Assembly (NCBI GenBank): GCA_949130495.1
Contig: OX422218.1
Location: forward strand, 37,875,651 to 37,939,650
From: Sambucus nigra
Lineage: Eukaryota > Streptophyta > Magnoliopsida > Dipsacales > Adoxaceae
Direction of reading: 5' to 3'
Length of the DNA: 64,000 nt
Numbering within the stretch: the stretch's first letter is position 1; each line of letters opens with the position of its first letter. The notes under the pieces were generated by a model. That model saw only the letters and a program-made list of their open reading frames with translations. It was not told where the DNA came from and ran no database searches. Positions 44,917-56,056 of this stretch are shown here, in pieces. The position numbers and the translations under genes were made by a program.

Positions 44917-46688
44917 AAAATTTGACGTTTTCTCCCCTTTTAATACCAACTCACGGGAAAAGATTGAATTAAGTTTTGAGATGATTTATATACACAAAGT
45001 GATTTTTTTTTAAATACCATTAGGCTAATATTGGGTGTTATACTTTGTCACATGAGGGAAATGCAATGTCAAAGTTTAAATACTTATTATTGAATAATGA
45101 AAACCTAATTCGGAGAAGGATACCTTGCCCCGAAATATCAATGGAAACGATGACTTAGACCAATAGGGAGTCAATGAGATAGCTATTGAATAGGCTTAAG
45201 GGAAAATACGTAACTTTCTAAAGGACAAGAAACATTTGAGTTGAAAAAAAATAAGAACTCTAGCTTTAGGCTAATAATACATAGGCTATAAGAGGGTTAT
45301 GTAGACTACGTATTGAATATATTAAGGAGTAAGGGATTACCTTAATTGAATATATATCTACATAGGTTGTGTGAATACCTAATGTGTGTCTTATTATGTG
45401 GGTGCCATACCTAAGATGCTCGTTATCGTGGGAGGTTCGAAAAAGGGATAGCCTTATCTTCAGGAGACATCTTGGGGGATTTTGACTTGTACCTCAGAAA
45501 ATAGAATTTAGGGATGAGAATTACTTATTTGAATGAGGTTGTGCCCGATCATTTTGGTGCGTAGGTATGTGTGTAGACCAAAGGCCTAAGACTAGGTATG
45601 TGCATAGGTATATGAAGAGTGATATTGGACCATTAGTCCTTTATTTTGTACGTGATGTACTAGGACAAATAGCAGAGTATGCATGCATGCCAGCTCAGCC
45701 TCGGGTAGCTATAGTAGCACATATATAATTAGAATGAAATGTATATATACTTGTGATTTAATTCTATTGTTTGTGCTTGATAGATGAGAAAGTTAGTGAT
45801 ATTAAAATTAATCTAAATATGTGTGAACTTAATCCTAAACGAGAAATTAATAAATGTCTAATAGACACAGAACCTCAATAGCTATCGCATGGACAACACA
45901 GGTGAGTAAAACGAGTTAGTAATTGTAGTCAAATATTTAATTTGAAATAGTTATGCGAGGTAGCATAACTAGAATGGGTTAGGAGTATACGTTAGGCGTG
46001 CACACTAGTTGAGTGGTGATGACCACAAGAGGTATCCGTAAATCTAACATGTATCTAATATCTATTGATTACGAATTTTAAATACTTGCTTGAAATTTTA
46101 AATGTTTTTACTTAGGCTTTGACCCGTTTTTCCAAATCTATTTTGTAAAAACTGTTTTAGGTGCCCAGCCATACGGAGGCCCAACTTAGGATTTCATTCT
46201 CATTTGATGTTGGTACAGATGCTGTGGATGATTGTAGGACCTATTTGGTGGCGCCTCCATTCCGTTAAGACCTGATGCATCCTTTATGTTATCTCAGTTG
46301 GGCATGTCGCCCATCTTCTATATGTCGGTTTTTTGACATTGTACTCCTTTTATTATTCAATTGTGGATTTACTTTTTATATGGGTTATTATATTGGAGTT
46401 TCAGACTTGGGTGTTTACACCCGTCATATCTTATTTGATTTAGTATTTCACTATTTTTAGTGTTGATTAATTTAATATGGTGAATGTGATATTTAAATCA
46501 CTTAATTGTTTTAAATCATTGCATGTTAATGATAAAGATAAAATTTGACACCAACTTTTCAAATACTAGGTTGTTAGTAAATATTAAAAAGTTTTCGAGA
46601 GTGATGCTAAGAATGGACCAACTGAATATTCTGTTTTTAATTTAATAAAGGACTGACCACCTGGTATTTAACTAGACAGGGTGTCACA

Positions 46689-47986
46689 CCGTATTTGAAC
46701 CTTTTGGGATTTATCACACAATGTCCTATTAATAAGTTTAACACCGTTATAAATTTTGATTTTCCTAAATACCCATTCCCCACATCTTAGGTATTGACCT
46801 CCATTTAATATTTCACTACTTAATTAGTTTTTTTATTTCACAAAGAAATCTCTGGTCACCTAGGTATTAACTAGTAATATATTATTTCCCTATTTAAGCC
46901 CCTTTAATCCACATTTAAATCCCAAGGAAAATCCCGGGAGAAATAAAAAATAAGCAAACTGCGAAACATCTCTTCAGGTCGTTCATATGACCGCCCAACT
47001 ACCTACCCACTTCGCCTTCCCCGCGGCACAACTTTCCTCCATTTTTGCGTCTTACTTCTTCATGTGTTTCTATCAAACATCACTCCAATCATCCTTAGTG
47101 TTTATTACAGCCTAAAATGGGTTTTAAACATCATTAAGATCTCCCCACATTATGGAAATAAATTATCATTCAACAATCTATCAATTTGGTTTATTATGGG
47201 TTATTCAAGTATTCTCTCAACATCTGAACATAAAATCATCAACTAAATTAATGTACATCTTGATTTCAAATGTAAGTTCACTCCCAATAGTAATACATGG
47301 TACCTTATCCTGATTTGGGTATTTAATCAATCCGTAATAATTTGATCTAAAAAAACCCATTTTCATGACCCACCCCAAAATGAATTTTTAGATACACCTA
47401 CCATGATATGAATTGAATATCACATATTAAAATTGAAAGAATGTTAACCATTTGCCTGTACTAATTTGTATGGTCTGATTTCATTTTGGGTAGACTACAC
47501 TTTGACGAAGAATACACTTAAGCTCTTTTGATTTAGCTCCCAAAAGCTCCCCAAGTTATCCCTCTTTACTCCTCTACAAAACCAGGGTTTGATTTTTGAG
47601 TTGTGTCTGTCACAAACATCGAAATGTATGTTTTATATTGTTAATCCCAAAATTAATCTTATGGGCCAAGTTAAAATGGCCCACACACCACCGTGTGAAC
47701 CCGATTATGGCTAAAAAGGTTCTAAGACCCAATTACTACCCCGTATACTCTTTTCTGACTATCTTGACCTATTTGGAATCAACCGTGCACTCAGAATCAT
47801 CATTCGAGTTAATATATAAAATTCTCTAATTTCGACCTTAATATACGACACATTTGAAATTTAAAAAAAAAAACTCAAATGAATTAAATATTAATTAACT
47901 AAATTAATTAACTCCTACAAATTAATAAAATTCTATATCACTAAAATAATTAATTACTATGTTATCAAAAAATATGGGGCATTACA
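46689..47986 (-). mobile_element. 5' portion of a minus-strand gypsy LTR (F1)
   Basis: On the minus strand it starts TGTAATGCCCCATATTTTT at 47986 and includes the U3 motif (47757-47768). It parallels 62590-64000 (for example AAGTTTAACACCG versus AAGTTTGACACCC). The terminal box expected at its other end is missing, so it is truncated where it abuts the previous LTR. A single GGTCGTTCATATGACC palindrome lies near 46977. Confidence 0.7.
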
Positions 47987-48868
47987 TTCTTCCCCCCTTA
48001 CAAAGCAATTTCGTTCTTGAAATTAAGCTAAGTCTAGTACTCTAAGACTCGAATATGTCCTTAATCACATACCTCTAAGGTCGCAACACATGTTTCCACC
48101 GCTTCTAATCGAATAATATATTTTAATTAAATTAATTAACCAGGGCACCCATACACCCTAGACCCGTGCTTACCTTCATAATGTTACGCGACACTAATAG
48201 CCTTAAATCGTAATATAACTTTCAACTCACAATTATAACTACATATATGTATAGTAACCAAGGTAGTAAACCTTTGTCCTAATGACCAAACACCTCCCCA
48301 TTCCAACGTTGCGCTAAGTTTCATGCGTGAGATGTATCGCAAAATGAAGTCCAAACACCGACCGCCCCGATACACTATTAGCTCACACTATCGGTCATTG
48401 ACATGTCTTAGGCACTTAGTTCATAGCACATACCCCCAAATCCCCATCTCTTAACATAGAAGTATACTCAGCCACTCTCATGTTACAAAAGACATCTTAT
48501 AATACGATGCCCTCACTATCGCTAGTTTCTCTGGGCTAAGACAATAATGAGAAATATCTCTCCGCTCCATAATAAGCCAATATACCTTGAAACACATCAG
48601 TAAATGTCCCCACTCACCGGGATACAAAAACCAATACAAAAGTATTATTATAATTCCCTTATGCAACAAACTATAACACATATACACATATATATAAGCT
48701 AGACCCTATTTTAGGTGATACCTAGAAAGATAATCCATATCCTTGAACAACGAACACCAAGGTCTAACATGGCCTCCTAGCCTTTCTTAAACCACCTCTA
48801 AGCAGTCAAAACTCGAAAATTAGTTTATTTACCCCCATAAATCTCGAAGGGAGTAAAGCCAACATGTA
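47987..48868 (-). mobile_element. Internal remnant of a minus-strand non-autonomous gypsy element
   Basis: Next to the LTR is a polypurine tract (TAAGGGGGGAAGAA on the minus strand, 47987-48000) preceded by codons like FNFKNEIAL, the usual Pol tail. The rest is non-coding. At about 48305-48380 the minus strand carries TAGTGTATCGGGGCGG and TTTGGACTTCATTTTGCG, followed by CTCACGCATGAAACTTAGCG, a clear copy of the module of the tandem array. Confidence 0.68.
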
Positions 48869-49478
48869 ATGCAACATCCTTTTAAGATACACCCACTATG
48901 ATATGAATTCAATTTCACATATTTAAATTGAAAGCATGTTAACCACTTCCGTGTATTGATTCATAAGGTCTGATTTCCTTTGGCTTCGACTATGTTTTGA
49001 CGAGGAACACATTTAATCTCTTTTGATTTGGCTCCCAAAATCTCCCCGTGTTATCCCCCTTTTCTCCTCTGCAAAACTAGGGGTTTGTTTTTGAGTTCTA
49101 TATGTGACAAACTCCCAAATGTAGGTTTTATAGTGTTAATCCTAAAATTAAGCTTATAGGCCAATTCAAAAATGGCCCAAACACCCCCATGTGAGTCCGG
49201 TGGTGCCAAAAAATGTCCCGAGACCCAATTACTACCCTCGGGTACTCTTTTTCGACTATCTCGACATATCCAAAATCATCCGTGCACACAAAATCATCAT
49301 TCGAGTTAATCTATAAAATTCTCCAATTTCAACCTCAAAATACGACATGTGTGAAATTTAAAAATAACACGAATTAATTAAATCTTAATTCACTAAAATA
49401 ATTAACTCCTCCAAATTAATAAAATCCCATATCACCAGAAAATTCAATACTATGTCCTCAGAAAAATCGGGTATGACA
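48869..49478 (-). mobile_element. Partial minus-strand gypsy LTR (F2)
   Basis: Colinear with 47376-47986 (about 600 bp, same orientation), starting TGTCATACCCG on the minus strand at 49478. U3 motif at 49254-49265. Only the first 600 bp of the LTR remain before internal sequence begins, so it is a deleted 5' LTR of the same element as F1. Confidence 0.7.
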
Positions 49479-49552
49479 TTAAGCAGTTAGAAATACTGTT
49501 GGAATAGTAAAATGAACTTGACTTCATTAGAATGAGAAAGATAGTCCGGATG

Positions 49553-49805
49553 TGTAGCACCCCATATTTTTGAGTATTTAAAATTGAATTAATTTGATTA
49601 ATTTTAAAATTACATGTGTGTCGTAATTTAATTGAATTAAATATTACGTGTTGGTTAAAATATCAATAGAAAGATAGAATAATTAATGTCTATCGAATAT
49701 AAATAATAAGTGAATAGTAAATAATTATTTCTACGTCATAGCGAGTGACAGTAAAATGATAGTGTCATATCTCAAGCGGGGGTCGTGTGATATATCCTAA
49801 TGAAA
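49553..49805 (+). mobile_element. LTR start fragment (family of the 43.7-kb LTR)
   Basis: TGTAGCACCCCATATTTTTG resembles the start at 43656. It is cut after about 250 bp and joined directly to a reverse transcriptase fragment. Confidence 0.6.
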
Positions 49806-50400
49806 AATTAAGTTCGTTATTGACCAAGCGCTGGGTACGACAGCTATCGCCCGAGTGCCTTATCACATGGTCCCATCTGAGATGATTGAGTTGAGGGAGA
49901 AGATTTAGAAGCTCTTGGGGTAGGGTTTCATTTGATAGAGTACATCATCGCGGGGTATGCCGGTGTTGTTCATCAAAACGAGGGATGTATTACTTAGGTT
50001 ACGTATTGATTACAAGTAGTTGAACAAGGTTTTCATGAGTTGAACATCAGAGAGGAGGATGTTCCTAACACTAATTTTATGACAATATATGGGTCATAAG
50101 AGTTTAGGGCGATGCAATTTGGGGGCACCAATGTGGCATAAGTTTTCATGGATTTGATGAACTGAGTTTTTATGCAGTTCCTGAACAGTTTGTGATTGTG
50201 TTCATCAATGATATTCTAGTTTACTCTTTCTCTAAGGATGAGCATGTTGAGCATCTACGAATGGTTTTATAGACACTGCAGATTCACTAGTTATACACCA
50301 AATTTTAGAAGTCTGGGTTTTGGCTTTGAGAGGTGCTATTTTTTGGACACATTGTCTCTAGAAGGGTTACTATTGTTGATCTGAGTAAGGTGTTAGGAGT
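49806..50400 (+). pseudogene. Gypsy reverse transcriptase fragment
   Basis: Readable pieces: VPYHMVPSEMIELREKI, the GMPVLFIKTRDVLLRLRIDY segment, [20 protein letters not shown], then a decayed polymerase box (FINDILVY in a shifted frame; the family has FIDDILVY), HVEHLR-like and GFGFER-like segments. Many stops and frameshifts. No RNase H or integrase follows. Confidence 0.75.
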
Positions 50401-50464
50401 GAGTTAATACTTATGGAAGCTAGGCACGGGGTAAGTTAATACTTGGGGAATTAAGAGTTGGGGT

Positions 50465-51656
50465 TGTAACTCGAATATTTTTAGGTGGAGTGCTATGGGA
50501 GGTAGGCACAGGGTTGTCCATTTAATTTATTATAGAAATATATAATAAATTATTGAATATTAAAATTAATGTTGAGTGTTAAACATGATAGTGCGACTTT
50601 CTATCATAAATTCTAAGAGATGAAGTTACGGACCGAATGAGTGAGTATGGTTACTGTACTTGGGTGACACTACTTTAATAAAAAAATAATTACTGAGAGA
50701 GGAATTAAATTACACGTCAGGATATAAACTTAGGAATTTAGGGCTACTCCTACGAGTGGCCTGGGGTTCGGTTTTACATATTTTTATGAGTCCAAGTCAG
50801 TGAGTGGGTTTGGGACAACAACCATTTTTTTAAAATACAAATGTACCCCCATTAATAGGGAATATTATAATTAACTACTTGGTTAGGAAATTATTCTATG
50901 AACTGGAATTAATAATTCACAAGATGGTTCATTATTGAAAAAATGAAAACATGGTGGAATTTATGGGGGATTTTTATTTTAATTATGGACTAGTTACCTA
51001 TACATCTTATATGAGATAATAATATGTACTTATATGTATTTGTGTGGACATACCAATGTTCGAGGACTGTCCTAGCAGCTTGGTGGTTCGTGCGTTCATA
51101 CCGGGTACCACAAGTAGGCACAAGTGGGCTTGACGTTAAGTAGGTCATATTGGTACTATGTAGAGGCACCATCTACGAGGAGGTAGGTGTTGCTGCTGAC
51201 CGTGCCTGTGTCACTTATGGGTATGGGGCTTGAGCAAGTATCATGTGTGGGGACCACCCCAAATTGTGTGTGTTTTATGATATTCGCTTAGCATAAGAGA
51301 TTCCTTTGTTTGTCAGATATATGAAGAACACACTTATATATCTATAGGTGTCAAGACATAAGGACGCCTGGGTGACGATTCCTTCGAGTAAGACGGCTAC
51401 TGCTGCAGAGGTGAAAGCATGCAGGTTTACTGTAGACACTGTTATCCTTTTAGTTTCAATTATTGGAACTATGTGAATGTTTTAATGGATTTGAGTTGGT
51501 TAAAACATTAGTTAAATAAAATTTTGACGCCATACTAATAGGTTATTAGTAATTAATTTGGTTTTCGACAGTGATGCAAAGAATGATCCATGTGCGACTA
51601 CTTATTTTATTTGGTACAAGAGTGATCGCCCGGTATTTTATTAGGCGGGGTGTCAA
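50465..51656 (+). mobile_element. Degenerate gypsy LTR after the fragment
   Basis: TGTAACTCGAATATTTTT to GGGGTGTCAA, about 1.2 kb. The terminal box is present (51566-51656: GACAGTGATGCAAAGAATGA, then GTGATCGCCCGGTATTTTAT). Much shorter than the other gypsy LTRs, so probably internally deleted. Confidence 0.62.
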
Positions 51657-52149
51657 ACCCCCCTACTCGTTCCCCAATCTAAGGATATCTATCTCAACGC
51701 ATTATTTTGAATCGTTCCACTTCAAAAATTTACTTCCATAACCTCAGTCGTCATCCCCTATAGGCTCGATGAACAAGGTTGCAAAACAAACCCCCCTAAC
51801 CAACTCGAAGCATTTTTACTCGTGACTAAAATAGCCATTTATTGTAAAGATGTGTGCCCTGACCACTCATACATTTGATCGCTTGTTCGGTTACAATCTA
51901 CTGGAGTGACTTTTCTCCCACCATTGAATTTAGCGGTTCGTATTCCCTTTCCTTATTTTGAGATATCTGGATTAATAAAAGTCTTGATATTTTGTCGTCC
52001 TATCATGGCACTCTCTTTTTGTCATTTAGTGTTGTCACAAACCATATCTTCACTTTTTTTGTTTATTCATATGACCCAAGGTAAAATATTCAAAATTGAC
52101 AATCCAGCTTTTGTATTAACTATGTCCTCTCAAAAGTTATTTTTTAGGG
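51657..52149. other. No feature recognised
   Basis: AT-rich; one 85-codon plus-strand frame (51906-52163) shows no known motif. Confidence 0.4.
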
Positions 52150-53406
52150 AGGGTTGTCTTTAAAAGTAAAATTATTTGTTTGTGTGTTGGACATGAATTT
52201 CTTAAGATTCGTACCCAAAAGTACGAACACTGCAATATTTTTATCTAAACGGACAATATTCAATGTATGTTCCCCTATATCCTGTAAGAAAATATTGTTC
52301 ATAGTCCATATTTAACATAGATAATGTCATATACCACTACAACAATCGAGATAAGATCACGATCATTGTTCAAGGTGACGGATACGAAATTCAAGTATCT
52401 TCAACATATGTGCGTCATGAGGTACAATTTTATAAAGAATGTTTTTCAAGTTTTGTAAATATTTTACTTAAGTATTGGGATATGTTTCGAAACCGTTTTT
52501 GAACAAAATGTGGCATTTTTTCTAAGTCAAAATAATTTTTTAAGAACTGTAGGTGAGATTTTAAAAAAAAAATTATTTTCGCTTCTGTCATTCAAATGAC
52601 AAGGTAATGTCATTCAAACGACATTGATACGTCTTTCAAACGAATGCTTCTTATGACATCACATGTTGTTTGACGGGTCGCTCAAAGTTTTGTTTCTGCT
52701 ACGCTTCAAACGACCACTTATTGTTTAGTGTTTTTAAGGGTTGTTTCTTAGGTCATTAGTAACCATAACTAATGTCGTTCAAATGACACGACAATGTCAT
52801 TCAAACGACTACTAATGAAATGAGCTGCCTCAATTTTTTTGTTGACCTATAAATACCTACATTGAAGACCTTTTTCATTAAGAATTTTGATACACAAAAA
52901 CTACTTTTTGGCAGACTTTTAGTCTTCATCTTTTAGGGTTAAAATCCTAGTTTTGGATTCACCAAAAAATCCCAATTCATTAGTGAATCATTCACCAAAA
53001 ACATTGTTCTTGTTTATGTTTGTCTTTGTGGATTGACATCTCTACTCTTGGATTGGTACTTCTTGCGGGAGCTTCTTACTGACGATTATGGTCATTGAGG
53101 TTATCGATGGGATCATTGTTGGTGCTTGGCTGCCGTCTATGCGGACTTGTTGTGGTAAATTCATTACATATTTTGCGATTTAATTTTATGTTGCGATTTT
53201 CATTATATAGTGAAATAAAGGTTTTACCCATAAGTTTTTTTTTCCCTGAACCTAGATTCGTGATTGTTTCACTAAATTATTTGATTTATATGACATAGAT
53301 GTATGGTCAGGTTTTAATTAATTTAGATCAAATATTGACTCTAATTAAATAAGTTTAAAATTGGAAATTTGCAAATTAAATAAATAATCGGTATCACGCA
53401 CTATAC
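52150..53406 (+). mobile_element. Copia-like LTR, copy A (left end uncertain)
   Basis: Aligned with copy B (55955-56056 plus 59086-60138) over most of its length. A TATAAATA box lies at 52848-52855. Upstream is a cluster of GTCATTCAAATGAC-type palindromes (52587-52809). The right end lies just before a decayed primer site (TTGGTGTCACAACTTT, about 53409; copy B has an intact one). The left end was not located. Confidence 0.55.
52587..52809. repeat. Palindrome cluster, GTCATTCAAATGAC type
   Basis: Sites at 52587-52600, 52609-52622, 52774-52787 and 52796-52809, with related words between them. Arms GTCATT/AATGAC are inverted repeats around a CA centre. Copy B has the counterparts near 59347-59545. 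Confidence 0.85.
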
Positions 53407-53530
53407 AAATTGGTGTCACAACTTTAGCTCGAGATTTCTACCTTTATAAATTTGTATGACATGGTATGTGTGTCGCCTTTATGAAAAGTCATGTGAGAAC
53501 ACCTAGTTTGTCCCACGACGATGAGGTCAT

Positions 53531-54165
53531 TTGTGTAGTGAGAGCCCCGATGACGATTTGAGTTTTTTGAGTAAGTGTGATAGTGAGATTGAAAGTGAGG
53601 GTGAGAGCGATCTACACAAAGCGCTTAGATATTTATACACCGACACCTTAAAGATTAAGAAGTTGAATAAGGAGTTAGGTCTTAGGGTGTTATATTTGAA
53701 AAGAGATATAAATGTTTTGAGGGGATGTGAGGCATCGGAGAGTCAACTCGAGAAGGTTAAATTTCTTTTAGTGAGAAGTTGATCGTCTTAGGTCAGGAAA
53801 AGAGTGAATTTGAATTTTTTTTTGCCCCAAATCGAGAGAGATCTCGAACGTTCAAGGGATGTCAAGGTTTCTATAGAGGATACTTCTAAGAAGGTAGGGA
53901 AGATGATCCTCTGTCCCTTTTTGGGTAATGTTGAGAGATTAGGAATAGGTTATGACGGTGCGTCCACTTCTCATGTTGCAACCGAGACGATTCCTATGTT
54001 TGTGATAGATCCATATGGGTATCTACCTAACCCACCTAGGCATCCGTAACCTTATAAAAGAATGCATCCCAAATAGTCTAAAAGTGGTGTTCCAAGACCG
54101 TAAATCATTGCTCCCATTGTAAGAAGAGAGGACACCTTAGGTAATAATGTTTTAAGTTGTGTAGT
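53531..54165 (+). pseudogene. Copia-like Gag C-terminal part, copy A
   Basis: First a charged, probably coiled-coil segment (SEIESEGESDLHKALRYLY, LKIKKLNKELGLRVLYLK), then ERDLERSRDVKVSIEDTSKK, GNVERLGIGYDGASTSHVA and a proline-rich stretch. A CCHC zinc knuckle follows in another frame (about 54108-54160: HCSHCKKRGHLR, two stops, CFKLC). Its order, LTR-primer site-Gag end, suggests a Ty1/copia Gag whose N-terminal capsid part is absent. Copy B lacks the same part. Confidence 0.65.
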
Positions 54166-55954
54166 GTGTCACATTTACTTTTGCCACGTGTTCCCACGCA
54201 CGCACTGACTCATGATCCATTGCATGATCCTACTCATAACATGAGAGAGTTTGCACATATTCAAGAGGAGGTTAAGTTTTTAGTCAAAACTTCACATGAT
54301 TTGATAGATATTTCTCATAGGATGTTGCCACATTTGAAAAACTTTTCCGTACCTAACGGTTAACATTTAGACTTGTTTCCTACCATAAAATGATTTTCAT
54401 GATGATATTTTATGCCTATTGATAGTGTGTAAAAAATTTGTATTTATCTTTTTAATTTTTGGTATATTTTTTAAAACACCAAAAAGATTTTTATTTTAAA
54501 AACAATTTGGAAAAATTCAAAAATATTTTCTATTTTTTTTGAGAAAATTTGGAAAAGCCAAAAATGTTTTATTTTGATTATTTTTTTGGAAAAAGACAAA
54601 AATATTTCGAATTTCGTTTTACACCATTTATGAATGGACATATAGGATGACCAAGTCACAACATCATTTCTTATACATATGATTATTTGATAGTGTTTTG
54701 AGATGAAACAACATTTAATCCATGTGCTTTATAATGTTTGGAGTTAGTTAGATGAGATTTGAGATTGCTTTCAACATGTTGGACTCCTGATTTCCTTTAC
54801 TGCACCCGTGCATAGATTTATTTTATTATTGTTCTTGCCTATCATATGTTGGTCGAAGTGTTTTCATCTCAATTATTTCTTTCAAATGAACCAAATTCTA
54901 TAAAACTTGACAATGAAAGTAGTGCATTTAAGAACCGTTGCCTATAAGGAATTTGTTTAATTAAAATAATGATGAATGGACATTGGAAGGGGATGTGAAA
55001 GGATCAATTAACCTTTGCGTTAAAATCGTCATTTGAAAATAGCCAAAAAAGTGTTGCATTGTAAAAATTAGCCATGTCCAAACTAGTTTAGTTTTATATG
55101 ATCATTCAAAACAAACGACTTCAATATAAAAATATGATCATTATTATATATCAGGGTGATTGGTTGAAAATATATCAATGGGTTTGCATGTCCTGAGAAC
55201 GTCTTGAAAAAGCATTACATAGTTTTAGACATTATAAGTGGGGAAATCATTTTTGACTTTCATTTGTTGATTAGATTGAGTTAATGTCATTTAAATTCAA
55301 AAATTTTAAACCTAAGGACGATTTTGAGTTCATTTGTTAGGAGTTTCCATAATCATCTTGCACATATGTTATGTATGTTTGAGTTTATTTACCTATATAA
55401 TATTTTAACTCCCATTCATTCCGTTTCCATGATTTGTATATTTTAGTATAAAGTCATTGTGTGTGTTGTTTTTTAAAATTTTCATTTCTTGAAAAGTATG
55501 TAAAATCAAAAAGAGTTTGTGGATCCTTTTGAGTATATCCTTGCATGAGTGTTATTATTATATATTTACTATGATTTTCGTGACACTCCGTGTTTATTTT
55601 GGTTTATTCTTTTCCTTCTCTATTTCGGATAAATAAAAAGGGGGAGAAGAAGTTATGAATTTTGGGGTTGTGAGAGTTTGAATTATGGGGGATATTTGTG
55701 ACCTTATTAGATTTGATTTATTTTTATTTCATTTTAAACTCGACATGTCACAAAGGTATTTGTTTTGTTTATTGTGGGTCGGACTTTGATGATCATTTGG
55801 ATAACACACAAAAGAAGCGCGAAGAAAGCAAAGAGATTTCAAAATTGAAGATTTTGAAAGAATTTGAAGACTTGAATTTTTAGTATCATTCTAAGTTTTG
55901 GATTGCATGGGAGGGTATTAGATTTTTATAGGCATTGTATTGATAATTCAAACA
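54166..55954. other. Non-coding spacer between the two copia-like copies
   Basis: AT-rich DNA with repeated AAAATTTGGAAAA-type words (54480-54620). A purine tract AAAAAGGGGGAGAAGAAG (55635-55652) could be a polypurine tract ahead of the second LTR. No reverse transcriptase or integrase could be read, so the Pol region is missing. Confidence 0.45.
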
Positions 55955-56056
55955 TTTTTATTTTCTACCGACATAGACATACGGGAAGATTATTAAGGAC
56001 GTATTTTTCACAGTCCAAATTTCACAGAGAGTATGTCATATACCGCTATAACGCTC

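Larger units (their letters stand above)
43656..46688 (+). mobile_element. 3' LTR of the second chromovirus
   Basis: TGTAACACCCCAT to GGTGTCACA, 3033 bp. Contains a long (TAA)n microsatellite (43817-43893), a purine-rich leader (44228-44285), a palindrome cluster (44838-44916) and the terminal box (46598-46688). Leucine-rich and other open frames inside are by-products of repeats. Confidence 0.82.
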
